Source of the DNA: Daphnia carinata
Lineage: Eukaryota > Arthropoda > Branchiopoda > Diplostraca > Daphniidae
Assembly (NCBI RefSeq): GCF_022539665.2
Contig: NC_081337.1
Coordinates: forward strand, 1,623,679-1,687,678
DNA length: 64,000 bases
Reading direction: 5' to 3'
The notes under the pieces are model-generated. The model was not told where the DNA came from. It saw nothing but the letters and a program-made list of their open reading frames with translations, and searched no databases. A program made the position numbers and the translations under genes. This document shows positions 29,859-40,008 of this stretch, one piece after another. Position 1 is the first letter of the stretch, and each line of letters starts with the position of its first letter.

Positions 29859-31595
29859 GGAATAATTGCTAGTGTCCCCTTTCTTAATAATGGGGACCGT
29901 TCGCGATTTCTTCCAACAATTAGGAATCCCTAGCTTCCAAACCATTTTACAAACTGTTTCCAGCAGAATGCAGTTGTGGTCGATGGCTCTAAGATGACGG
30001 TATTCAAGGCCATCCACCCCTGGTGATGTGTTGGTTGCCCGGCGAAGTTTGGCTTCAAGCTCTTGTTGGCTGGGCGCACGATTGAGGAAGATCATCTGGT
30101 CCTCTGATGGTTGGGACCAGTCGCAGGTGTCGTAGAGTTCCCTCGCACTTTGGCACTGATGCGGAGATGGTCTCAATCGATCGTAAGTCCTCTTGAGATA
30201 TACCTCCACATCATGTGCAAAACCATTGTACGAGGGTGAACGGTCTTCGAGCGCCTCTCGAACGGCTCTTCTGGGGTAAACATTGAAGAGCCGCTGAATC
30301 TTCCTCGCCTCGTACGTTTTGCTCTTGATCTGTCGCCGGGCCTTCTGCATCCGCCGGTTTTGATTTCGATTTCTTTTATCAGGGTATCCTCGGGGTTTTT
30401 TGGGGCTAGGGTGTTGTAAAATCTGTGCTTTAGGTAACCAGTCAGCTGTGCAACGTTCGAGGACTTCTTCTAGGTCTTGAAGAGTCTCACAGCTCGAGAA
30501 GGCAGGAACCCAGAGACTAACAAAATCGCAGCCTCTTTGGCTCTGCACTTCTGAGCTATTTTGACTGCGTCCTCGATTGTTTAGCTGACTGGAGGTGAGG
30601 GTTGAGGATTCAGGGTCAGGTAGGGGGAGTAATATTTTCGGTGATAAAATGAGTGGGTTGCCAATTTCTTGAGGAGGGAGTTCATAAAGCCAGCTAAAAT
30701 TTTGTGTATTAAAAGATGTTGAGAACTCCCTCTCAATATCTAAAATGGGGCTGGTGCTAAAATTTGCCGGAGTTAGGACATTACCAGGGATCACTTCCTC
30801 AATTACTGGGACCTCGATCACGGATAGCTCATCACGTTCCTCTTCCAATGCAGCGACCTCCTCTGGGGAAATCTCTGCATCAGAAGAATCACGGCTAGAG
30901 GTATCCAAGTTGGAAATCCCTGCAAATCGGACTGAGGGTGATGGTTGGGTATCAGAATGTAGCCTTTGGTAATGTCCTTTAAGGGTGGGGCCATCTCCAG
31001 CAAATCCACACACCCCGCATTCCCAATACCTTTCAAGTCGGAGTGTGTGGGCTGTCTCTAGGTGTCGATGGATACTAGCCATGGCGCGGGTGTTTGTTGC
31101 CAGGCTAGTCCATTCAACCCTAGGACATTTAGTTGTTCTTCCTGGGTATTTTAAAATAATTTTATCCCCCTCTATTCTGCAAGGGGGAAAAGTGGAGAGA
31201 TGAGTGTCAGGGGAGTTTGGAGACAACTGCGAACCACCAATTTCCGAAGAAACGGTGAGTTCGAGTGATTGGCGGAGAATACTGGCAGAGAGAGACTCAG
31301 TGCATGGTCTGGCATGCCTGCCGACTGAAATAAAGGAATTAAATTCCTTCTTGCAGCCAATGCAGACATACTGGGTCGTGAACTGAACCCCATTTCTGGA
31401 ATGGCGTTCTTTGATGTGTTTCTCCGCCAATTGTTTCCTATGTTCCACTGACCAGGGCCCGTTTCCCCTCTCACCTCGGCATGTAGGCTCCCCACATCGT
31501 AAAATGTTTGGCAGAGGAACAGGAATTTTTATTTTGGTTCCATGGAGTCTTACTCTAGTAGCATTTCTGCTACTAGATGCTCCATCCTCTGCCAT
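29859..31595 (-). pseudogene. Non-LTR retrotransposon copy 1: zinc fingers and RT start, truncated
   Basis: The ORF begins at ATG 31595. The N-terminal region has zinc-finger-like elements: C-G-E-P-T-C with two His about 27 residues on, Y-V-C-I-G-C...H-A-R-P-C, a third that has lost one Cys (C-P-R-V-E-W; the other copy has C-P-R-C-E-W), and W-E-C-G-V-C...H-Y-Q-R-L-H. A basic, Arg-rich linker follows, then the start of RT with S-P-G-V-D-G-L-E-Y-R and V-P-I-I-K-K-G-D. Homology to copy 2 ends at 29859 where the TTTTC tract starts, so the RT core and endonuclease are lost. In R2-type elements such zinc fingers bind the target DNA. Confidence 0.85.
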
Positions 31596-31855
31596 TGATT
31601 ACTACCCCAGTGACCAGTTACATAAAAGAGATACTTTAAAATCCAGAAAAAAACCAATACTACTAAGAAAAACCCCAAAATAAATGTAAATGCAGATGGA
31701 AAAATCCAGGAATGAATAAATTAGGATAAAATAGGAATTCTTGATGAAATAACCCCGATTATGTCGGATAAAATGTAAATATATTATCGGGGTCTAATGT
31801 AAACAGATCTAAAACCCAGGTGCTCAGAAAAAACACGTCTGCTCAGGACGTCAAC
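31596..31855 (-). mobile_element. 5' UTR of non-LTR copy 1
   Basis: Matches the 5' UTR of copy 2 (59985-60233) from about 31775 inward, sharing ATATATTTACATTTTATCC and the TCTTAGTAGTATTGG segment. Copy 1 has about 80 extra bases at its 5' side, ending 1 bp before a tRNA-Glu sequence. Confidence 0.65.
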
Positions 31856-31914
31856 TCCCATATTGTCTAGTGGTTAGGATACCTGGCTCTCACCCAGAAG
31901 GCCCGGGTTCAATT
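31856..31914 (+). pseudogene. tRNA-Glu(CTC) 5' three-quarters
   Basis: Acceptor 5' strand, D arm, anticodon arm (CTCTCAC) and the 5' side of the T arm are present. The gene is cut after GGTTCAATT and replaced by a T-run. The array units carry the same tRNA. The 5' end of the non-LTR copy 1 touches its first nucleotide. Confidence 0.85.
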
Positions 31915-31931
31915 TTTTTTTAATTTTTGAT

Positions 31932-31975
31932 GCCAACAGCATCCCGTATTCCCAAGCGGTCACCCATCTACGTAC
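31932..31975 (-). pseudogene. 5S rRNA 3' fragment
   Basis: The minus strand has the 3' third of a 5S rRNA: GTACGTAGATGGGTGACCGC followed by TTGGGAATACGGGATGCTGT. The 5' part is replaced by an A-run (31976-31983 on the minus strand) belonging to sequence downstream of an L1/Tx1-type RT fragment. Confidence 0.8.
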
Positions 31976-32107
31976 TTTTTTTCTTCAGCCACTAGATGGC
32001 TCTACTTTACTTCAATTGTTCTGCGGCTTAACTAAACACTAAAAAACTTATGTCATCTGGCCCTTTTTTTTATATTACCTTGTTTTGTTTGTATTTCTTA
32101 ATTATCT

Positions 32108-32395
32108 TTAAAACCATAAATTAAAATTTGGATTATTTTCTATTTGTTTTTCTTCTAATTTTAAAGAGGTATTAAATTCATTCATAAAATTTTCCTTTTT
32201 CCTTTTTTCCCACAAGATAATGTTGTTGTTGTTTATTCTACCGGTTTGTTCATGACTTATTAGTTGCGGTAAAATATTTTTTAGTCTACTTGTAAAAATT
32301 TTTGCTAAAATTTTATAGTCACAGCATAAGAGAGTGATTGGTCTCCAATTACTAAGTGATTTTCTGTTTCCACCTTTGTGTATAAGTGTCAACAA
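32108..32395 (-). pseudogene. L1/Tx1-type reverse transcriptase fragment
   Basis: A 95-residue frame has L-I-H-K-G-G, N-W-R-P-I-T-L-L-C-C-D-Y-K-I and I-S-H-E-Q-T-G-R-I, the conserved start of the RT of L1-clade non-LTR elements. It is unlike the RT of the zinc-finger elements nearby. The homology ends abruptly and the catalytic box is missing. It is inserted into an inverted piece of tRNA array spacer (32396-32461). Confidence 0.75.
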
Positions 32396-32461
32396 GTGTC
32401 ACAAATCCATTTCATAATGACAACGCCCTAAAGAAATTCACCAACCAAATGTTTAATTTTC

Positions 32462-32515
32462 TGCGATGACCGAGAATCGAACTCGGATCTATTGCTTGGA
32501 AGGCAACCATTGGAC
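32462..32515 (-). pseudogene. tRNA-Gly(TCC) 3' part, inverted array remnant
   Basis: The minus strand has the anticodon arm (loop CTTCCAA, stem with compensatory changes GTTGC/GCAAT), variable loop, T arm and 3' acceptor strand ending CATCGCA. The trailing spacer (32396-32461) matches the array spacer after tRNA-Gly copy a. The 5' acceptor and D arm are replaced by a retrotransposon tail. Confidence 0.75.
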
Positions 32516-32517
32516 AA

Positions 32518-32703
32518 GTGCTACCAGGGCTTGGCTCCCTGGGTTCTTGGTATCCACGGAACGACGACATCCGATCTCCTCTAGGTATTGACCAACGCAG
32601 CTGGTCGCCATTCAGGAGAAAATCCAGATTGGCGGCGATTAAAGGATCCATGGAGAGGGTAAAAGAACACCTGGCTGCAATAAGTGATCCCGACACACAA
32701 ATA
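32518..32703 (+). pseudogene. Non-LTR retrotransposon C-terminal fragment
   Basis: Codes for G-S-L-G-S-W-Y-P-R-N-D-D-I-R followed by L-G-I-D, S-W, R-L-A-A-I-K-G-S-M-E, matching the last about 60 codons of copy 2 at roughly 65-70 percent identity. It is a 5'-truncated insertion of a related subfamily, divergent to the tRNA-Gly remnant on its left. Confidence 0.85.
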
Positions 32704-32965
32704 TAACACGCTATCTCCGTTTAACGCTCTGTAAATAGTATTGAAAACTGTACTCTGAAGTGTATTGTATTCTGTGTTCTATTTTCTATTTTGTATACTT
32801 TATACTTTTTACATTTTACATTTCATAGCGTTTTCATGTATGTAATCTTATGATCTACTTGTATATCTGTTTTATGTGCAATATTCTTTATGTCAGTCTA
32901 TGCCCTTCTTACCTTACATATGCCATATACAGTTGTTCCAGTAAGGAAAATAAAATTATGTCATA
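32704..32965 (+). mobile_element. 3' UTR of the non-LTR fragment
   Basis: AT-rich, no ORF, with an AATAAA at 32949 shortly before the junction to a tRNA-Gly(GCC) 5' fragment. Not similar to the 3' UTR in the array units. Confidence 0.5.
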
Positions 32966-32984
32966 ACCACTGAACCATCGATGC
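32966..32984 (-). pseudogene. tRNA-Gly(GCC) 5' fragment
   Basis: First 19 nt (GCATCGATGGTTCAGTGGT) of the tRNA-Gly(GCC) also found at 59848-59881; both share about 100 bp of upstream flank. The rest of the gene is replaced by the 3' end of the non-LTR fragment. Confidence 0.65.
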
Positions 32985-33117
32985 TGTTTATATAATTCTT
33001 CTTTTATCAATTGCATACATTAAAGATAAATTAAAATGCCTATTTATATGGCTACGGAATAAACAATGTTTTTGTTTACGTTATTGTGTTACATATAACT
33101 TAATAGCTATCCATTGT

Positions 33118-33189
33118 TAGCAATTTGTAGTTTCGATCTACGGAGCTCTGGGTTATGGGCCCAGCACGCTTCCGCTGCGCCCCTCTGCT
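33118..33189 (-). pseudogene. Initiator tRNA-Met(CAT)-like gene, degenerate 3' end
   Basis: The 5' two-thirds match an initiator tRNA: AGCAGAG acceptor strand, GGCGCAGCGGAAGCG box A region, and an anticodon arm GGGCCCATAACCC. The 3' acceptor strand (AAATTGCT) pairs poorly and the T stem is altered, so it is probably a pseudogene. Confidence 0.7.
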
Positions 33190-33259
33190 GATATTGTTCT
33201 GATCGCTGTATTACGGAGTCCCAGTTATGGCTTACGTAGCATTTGTAACTGTTGTGTTA

Positions 33260-33457
33260 CTAAAATGCATAAATAGCAGGCTGGGATAAAAGCATCGATG
33301 CCAAATATTAGGAAATGATTTTTCCTAACAGCACGAGCCGCCTTGGTTTTCTTTGAACCTTCAACCAATAACAACTTTATCACCACAGGTGCTTTAGCAG
33401 CCACACTTTTAATGGGAAATAGTCTGTTGAACTGAATAATAAAACTTGTTCCTTCAC
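33260..33457 (-). other. Possible unassigned exon
   Basis: The minus strand has a good acceptor (CTTAACTTTTTAG) at 33458 followed by an open frame of about 65 codons, Lys/Ala-rich in the middle (S-V-A-A-K-A-P-V-V, G-S-K-K-T-K-A-A-R-A-V-R-K), ending in TAG. I do not recognise it. It lies just past the broken 3' end of element C and could be a host exon remnant or chance. Confidence 0.2.
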
Positions 33458-33465
33458 CTAAAAAG

Positions 33466-34860
33466 TTAAGAAAAAGAATTGCAGGTGATTTGAATAAAGT
33501 TGCTGGTGTATTGTCTTCTTTCTTTTCGTCTTTTATTCTTGCTTTTCTTTCGACCCGGTATTTCAGCTTTGTTAATTATGGCTTTTTCGTTTTTCTCGCG
33601 GCGGTATTGAAGTTGTTCTTTTCTTCCAGTCTTGGTCAGGGAATTACTGTTATGTTTTTGTTCCCATTTTTGGAATATTGCTCGCGCTCTATTACTGCAT
33701 GTTTTTGAATCAGCCGTGCGTCCATGGGAGTCTTTTATCTTTGCGTCTGCTCCGTGTAGCAGTAATATTTCGATCATGTCGATTCTGTTGAATCCGGCTG
33801 CTACGTGTAAGGCGGTTTCACCTGAGTCGTCTTGTTGGTTGATGTTGATGATTCTTTTTGCGCAAATTTGGATGGCAACATCTTCCAGGCCATATTCGGC
33901 TAGATAGTGCAAACGGTTGTTCCATCTGGTCTTGTAATGTTGATGTTAGTTGGTGTCCATATTAACTTCGCACATTCTTGGTTTTCGTGTGAGATTGCCA
34001 ACATTAATGGAGTTTCTCCATTGTAGTTGCGAGCTGTAAATTCGCAGTTGTTATGCTTCAGGATTCGTTGTAACAGTAGATCATTTTCGGCTGCTGCGAT
34101 ATGGCCAATTGTTTTTCCGTGATAGAGTATCTCTGGGTCAGCTCTGAAGGATAGTAAAAGAACGGTAATGTCGTACCTACATCTTCGTACGCTTGTGTGG
34201 AGTAGCGTCTGTTCCTCTTCGAATCTTTCATTGAGGAATGTGGCCATCTTCTGTCTTGGCCAACCCTGTTGCGTTTTGAACTTATTTTGGATGCACCTTC
34301 TTATTACCTGCATTGGGGCTCCCATCATCGTTAATGAAAGTTTACCGTTTTCTAAGTCTATCATGGCTTGTCTTCGCAGTTGGATTTATTCTGCTCGGGC
34401 TGCTGATATGGATGTTATCGTTTTCATCCGACAGTTTTTACATGCTTCTGTTTCCCTCTGTTGGTCGTCCGGCTTGTTCCGTTTTTGGGGAGGTTCACAC
34501 TGAAGATAGGTGTCACTGTCATATCCTAATATAAAATTAACACTGTAGTCACTTTCTATATCGGGTACTATTCCACTATACGCCGTTAATCCCTCGTTTT
34601 CACCATCACTTGATTCACTCCTGTCTTTCGGTTTTTCCTTATTTCCGAAAAAATCGTTCTTCTCTGTTTCTATTCCGTTCCATCCCATGTATTGCACTAA
34701 TTGCGTGTTTCCATCCGCACTTTTCACACTTTCTTTTGCTCTGCAGTCTGTTGACTATCCTCACTTTCGGTATCGCTAATAGTGATTAGCTCGTATACCC
34801 TCTTCGTCTCCTGATGGATGATGGTTACTTACATTTTGTTATCCTGAGCGGTGTTGTTAT
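33466..34860 (-). pseudogene. Ankyrin-repeat accessory protein, element C (frameshifted)
   Basis: Pieces are 34727-34386 (acidic leader with C-K-N-C-R-M-K), 34364-33900 (ankyrin repeats with T-L-L-H-T-S-V, E-T-P-L-M-L-A-I-S-H) and 33912-33466 (repeats with G-E-T-A-L-H-V-A-A, I-E-I-L-L-L-H-G-A-D, then a Lys/Arg-rich tail). Stops or frame changes lie near 34375 and 33905. About five or six repeats in total. Closely related to the B copy and more distantly to A. The element ends right after this gene: no polypurine tract or 3' LTR follows. Confidence 0.75.
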
Positions 34861-36206
34861 AGGCCGTTTTGAGATGAATTGTTGGTTTGTAATGCGCACT
34901 TTGCTTTGCGAAACTTTGTTGGAGTTATGCCGTTGAGACACTGGGAAGAGTTTAGTTTTCGCATGTTGCAAAATCTTGCTTATTCAAAGATCTTCATGTT
35001 GCTTTTTTTTCTCATATGTTCTTGTTTCTCTGTTCTTAATTTGATAACAGGTTTGTCTTGCATTTAATATCTCCCATTTTCTGTTTTATACTCTTTTTTG
35101 GGTGAAATTGTTGTCCACGTCTTGTGTTGCGCTGACATTCGGATTTTCCGCAAGGCGAATCGACGAATATCCTGTTTGTTTTCGAACTTTCTTTATTACT
35201 TTTTAGTCATTGTTATTTTCTTATAGGGGTCTTGTGTTTTTTTTATTCTTCTTCGTGAGCTAGTTTTCTTCGTTCCTTTGTAGAATACACTGCTTGTTCC
35301 GTTGTTCTGTTTGTCATTTCGTCTTTCATGGAGGTGTTCGACTATGTGTACATTTTTTATTATCGATCACAGATCGATATGGCATTGTCTGGGCTTGGTA
35401 ACGCGATTTTTTCTACTCCTACAAGCCATTCCTGGAGATTCCGCGTACAAGATCGGAGCCTCTTCTTCGGTTTGTTTCGGCTGACCTTTAAAATGTCGGG
35501 TTTGGCGCCACGGTATTTTGGGTACAAACGTCCGGGAATCAACGATTACTATTATTTGTAAGTGTTGTTTTACTTTATTTATTTATTAAAATTTTTTTTT
35601 TTTAAGGAAGGGTATGCGCTCTATCGCGACATTTACCCACTCAAATTCGCCGTTTTCTATGGTGGCTAGAGTCGGGTAATGATATTTATCATCCCACCCC
35701 AACATCTTCTCGTTTTATGCGAGAGCGTCTTCAAGAAGAGAGTGACGATCGCCTGGCCATCACAAGTGCGTCGCAAATCTACAACTATCTTTTTTATGGC
35801 GTTCCTGTTCCCAAATGTGATTCCACGGATGGATGATTTTATTTTCCGGTGTTTGTGTTATTATTATTTTTATTATTGATTTTTTTTTATTTTGTTGATG
35901 AGGTGTTAGTTCGAAATACAATATTGTTATTTGAGTTTGTTTCTTTATCTGTTTTTACTATAAAGTTTCAAGTAGTGGATAATGGTAAATGAGTTAGTTG
36001 CTAGAATGGGGAAAAGTATCTGGTTTTGTAAAGAATTTTTTTTTTTCGATTTGGTGGATTCAAAAAAAATAATCAACTTTATTGTTGATTTTTTAAATGC
36101 TGGTAAGTGCGTTATTTACTGGGGGCTGCTAATTTAATATGTAATTAACTAACTTGTCAAGGGCTACGTTTAGTGGCTACTTTTAATTTCAATGACCTTG
36201 GAAATT
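34861..36206. other. Spacer between env and ankyrin ORF, element C
   Basis: No convincing coding sequence. Weakly parallels the equivalent 39262-40008 stretch in element B (shared GTTGAGACACTGGGAAGAG near the ankyrin gene and TGCGTTATTTACTGGGGGCT near env), plus extra AT- and T-rich sequence of unknown origin (about 35180-35880). Confidence 0.45.
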
Positions 36207-36804
36207 TTACTTTTTGGCTGAATTACTGCTGTCTGTTTCTGACATGCAACGACATAGGTCTTCCCAAACCATGCCATACCCGACGACGTAAGTGCACATG
36301 GTGTGTTTTCCTGTACATCGTTTGGGTGTGTCAGTTTCTTCGATAGATGGGTAGATTAATGAATTTGGTGCACTTGGTCGGGGAGGGCGCATTTGACCTT
36401 GTGTTTCTGTTGTCAGTTGTGCGGGGGCGGACGTGCTTATGAATGGTTGTTCGATGGCTATGTCTGAATGGTAATTTGTTTCTCATGCCGGTATTATTGA
36501 CGCGAGTTCGTGTTCTTCCTCTATGCCATCGTCTTATCTTCTTGTAAATTTCCGGTTTCTGCAGATATGTTCTTTAATCTTCGAGACGGGGTTGCAAATG
36601 ATGAAGATCCGTAAGCATACGAGGAATAGCACAAATCCAATCGCTGATAGACCAATTATTTTCAATTTGTCGAACCATGAGAACATGTGGCCTATTTGAT
36701 TATCTTGTTGTTCTGACATCACAATATCTCCAACAGAATTGGAATTTCCTTCTTGCATTCTGCCTACTAGGTCATTCAGGATATTTAATTGTTCCATCTC
36801 CATT
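36207..36804 (-). pseudogene. env: Env C-terminal end of element C, left of the DNA transposon
   Basis: Encodes M-E-M-E-Q-L-N-I-L-N-D-L-V-G, the membrane anchor (I-G-L-S-A-I-G-F-V-L-F) and, in another frame, the tail motif C-T-G-K-H-T-M-C-T-Y-V-V-G and G-M-V-W-E-D-L-C. The gene continues at 50402 on the other side of the transposon; 36804/50400 is the insertion point. Confidence 0.85.
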
Positions 36805-36950
36805 CCCACATAGCACATCTCCGCCGTCGGATGTCCGATCCATGGCCGAATGTCCGTGTCTTCTATGGGCTGGCCCACGGATGTCCTTCGGCTAGTCAGG
36901 TTGGATGTCCGATGGATGTGCAAAAATGATGTCCTAACAACATCCCTCGA

Positions 36951-37855
36951 GCAGACAAGAAGATCTTCAACAAATTTTTTTAAATATATTGAAAATAAAA
37001 TTATTTTTAATAAATTTTTACTAAGTAGTTTCATTTAACTCTAGAACCGTACATACATGGTATTTAGAAAAATAAAAAATGACATTCCAACATTAAAATC
37101 GTTTATTTTGAAATAAAGAACAAATACAGAAATTATGTGTTATACAAAATGATCTCGGTCAATTACTGAAGACGAATAAGAACTTATTAACTTATTATTC
37201 TTTCATTTTCTTGACGAAAAGTGAAAAGAGGACGTCGAGAAATTGAATCTTGTAGCCCCAAATAATGCGTTGTTTCTCTTTCTCTTGATGGAGCCAGTGG
37301 GCCACTTACATTGGACCAGCTTGTATTGAAAACCATGATGAGAGGCCATAAGCAGTAAGAAATCTTTCAATTTTTAAAAAAGATGAATTTATCTTCATCC
37401 TCATCACTCGATCTGGATGTGAAAGTGTAGTAATGGAATTTCATTATTTCCATGGATTTCCATCGTCCCTGATGGCCTGGTCCTGTGTGTTGTTGATTCT
37501 TCTAGAATAACACCCAATCACCTGTTGCCAATCCAAGTTGCTGTGATCTTGATCTGCAGTTAACGGAACACTCCATAGTGTAGCTCTGCCCAGATGACTA
37601 CAATAGAAACACACTGTTCCCTACAGCATAAAATAAATCATTTTTAAAAGATTGCTTTTAACGAAGAAGTTTTAAAAGTACCACAATAAATTTCATTCTT
37701 CCGGCAGGAGTGAGATCCACACGAAAATTTCACCTGTCGACTGACGTGTAACGAAATCTAAACTGCTACGTCCCCTTTAACTGCTTCTAAGGTGAAAGAA
37801 GAAAAGGAATGACGTAAATTTGCCAACGCGAACGCGTTGGCGTTCCGATGCGAAT
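36951..37855. other. Left internal part of the DNA transposon
   Basis: No recognisable ORF. It should hold the 5' part of the transposase gene or its upstream region, but I find no matching coding sequence; material next to the B insertion may have been deleted. An imperfect palindrome (CCAACGCG/CGCGTTGG) lies at 37823-37840. Confidence 0.4.
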
Positions 37856-37900
37856 TGTAAAGTTTCAAACCTCGTGTATTACAGTGGATTTGCCGAAACG
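37856..37900 (-). repeat. LTR end remnant of element B
   Basis: 45 bp matching the last bases of the 5' LTR of element C (59058-59102), for example CAAACCTCGTGTATT. The rest of the 3' LTR, the polypurine tract and the last codons of the ankyrin gene are deleted. Confidence 0.75.
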
Positions 37901-37910
37901 CTCGTCATGG

Positions 37911-39261
37911 CCTTCTCGTTTTCCTCGCGGCATTGTTGAAGTTGGCCTTTTCTTCCAGTCTTAGTCAGGGGATTACTGTTATGTTTTGTTTCTCCCTTTG
38001 GAAAATGGCTCGCGCTCCATTACTGCGTGTATGTGCTTCAGCTGTGTTTCCATTGGTGTTTTTTATTCTGGTGTCTGCTCCGTGTAGCAGTAATAGCTCA
38101 ATCATGTTGATTTGATTGAAACTGGCGGCTCTATGTAAGGCAGTTTCACCTGAGTCGTCTTGTTGATCGATCTTGATAAGTCTTTTTGTGCACACTAGTG
38201 TTGCCAGGTCTTCTAGGCCATATTCGGCTAGATAATGTAAAATGGTTAAGTTGCCTGGTGTTGTAATGTTGATGTTAGTCGGTGTCCAAATCAATTTCGC
38301 ACATTCTTCGTTTTTGTGTGAAATCGCCAACATTAAGGGGGTTTCTCCGTTATAGTTGCGAGCTGTAAATTCGCAATTGTTATGTTTCAAGATTCTTATT
38401 AACAGTAGATCATTTTCGGCTGCTGCGATGTGGCCAATTGTTTTTTCGTGATAGAGTATCTCTGGGTCTGCTCCGAAGGATAGTAAAAGATCGGTAATGT
38501 CATACCTACATCTTCGTACGCTTGTGTGAAGTAGCGTTTGCTCGTTTTCGATTCTTTTATTGAGAAATGTTGCTCTCTTTTGTCTTGGCCAACCATGTTG
38601 CATTTCGAACTTGTTTTGGATGCATCTTCTTATTACCTGCATCGGGGCTTCCATCATTGATAACGAAAGTGTTCCGTTTTCTAAGTCTATCGTAGCTTGC
38701 CTTTTCTAATTGATAATTGATTATTTCTGCTCGTTCTGTTGGTATGGGTGCTATTGTCTTCATCCGACAGTTCTTGCATGATTCCGTTTCCCTCTGTTGG
38801 TCATTCGGCCTGCTCCGTTTTTGGGGCGGTTCACATCGGAGGTCGGTGTCACTCTTATTTTCCAATATAAATTCGGCACTGTGGGGCGGGTCATATTGGA
38901 GGTCGGTGTCACTGTTATTTTCCAATATAAATTCGGCACTGTGGGCACTTTCCATATCAGGTTCTATTTCACTATATGCATTTAACTCCTCGGTGTCGTC
39001 GTCACTCGATTCACTGCTGTCTTTCCTTTTTCTCTCTAGTTCGGAAAAATCGTTCTTTTCGGCTTTGATTCCGTTCCATTCTACGTTTTTCACTATTTGC
39101 TTGTTTACATCCGCATTTTTCGCACTTTCTTTTTCTCTGTACTCTTGCTGGCTATTCTCACTTTCAGTATTACTAATGATTATTAACTCGTGTTCCTTTT
39201 GGTCCTGTGGGATGATGATTACGTCCATTGCGTTATCCTGATTGGTGTTGTTGTTTGCCAT
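37911..39261 (-). pseudogene. Ankyrin-repeat accessory protein, element B (one frameshift)
   Basis: 39261-about 38680 encodes the acidic leader with a duplicated 25-residue segment (H-S-A-E-F-I-L-E-N twice) and C-K-N-C-R-M-K. 38657-37965 encodes ankyrin repeats (T-L-L-H-T-S-V-R, K-T-I-G-H-I-A-A-A-E-N, E-T-P-L-M-L-A-I-S-H, G-E-T-A-L-H-R-A-A, I-E-L-L-L-L-H-G-A-D). A single frame change near 38680 separates them; the C-terminus is cut by the deletion into the LTR. The best-preserved of the three copies in its repeat domain. Confidence 0.8.
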
Positions 39262-40008
39262 TTTGAGAGGAATGGTTTATTTGTGATGACACTTTGCTAT
39301 GTGGAACTTTGTCGGAGTTATGTCGTTGAGACACTGGGAAGAGGTTAGTTATTGTATTTTGGGAAATCTTTCTTTTTCAGAGTTTTTCATAAATTCTTGT
39401 TCCCCTCTTCTTAGTTTGAAAACAGGTCATTTCTTCCACTTAAATGTGTTCCGTCTTCTGTTTCACCGCGGGGCGAATTGACGAATATCCCGTTTAATTT
39501 TGGACTTTCTATTTTTTTTTTTTTTTAGTCATTGTCTTTTTCTTATAGGTGTTCTTGTGCTTTTTATTTTTCTTTTTGAGTTAGTTTCTGTCGTTCTCTG
39601 TTACATTACACTGCTGCATCTGTTGTTCTGTTTGTTTCTCCGATGATTTTGTTATTGACTTTTGATTTTGTTTTTAGTCGAGAATAAAAATGTTATTTGG
39701 GTTTGTAATTATGTTTGTTTTGTCTATCATTAATGTTTTCTGTTTTTGTTTTTGTTTTTTGAATTTTTAGTTAATGTTAGTTGGGAATACAAAATTGTTA
39801 TTTGAGTTTGCTTCTCCTTTTTGTTTTACTCTAAAGTTACGAGTACGGGATATATATATATATATAAAAAATTAAGAATCAACTTAATTGGTTGAAAATG
39901 CTGATAAGTGCGTTATTTACTGGGGGCTGCTAATTTATTCTGTTATTAATTAAATTTGTCAAGGGCTATGTTTAGTGGCTACTTTTAATTTCAATGACCT
40001 TGGGACTT
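39262..40008. other. Spacer between env and ankyrin ORF, element B
   Basis: No supported ORF. Contains T-runs and a (TA)n tract (39850-39865). Parallel to spacers in A and C; any leader, promoter or splice signal for the ankyrin gene would lie here. Confidence 0.4.

Noticed and set aside
29076-29865. Long ORFs on both strands through the TTTTC tract
   Set aside because: A pentanucleotide repeat without stop codons stays open in several frames; the protein would be pure five-residue repeats.
35302-35561. Plus-strand ORFs in the C spacer
   Set aside because: Short, no recognisable motif, and in the non-coding stretch between env and the ankyrin gene.
36534-37034. 166-residue minus-strand ORF crossing the transposon end
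   Set aside because: A chance fusion of transposon end sequence with the env C-terminus of element C.
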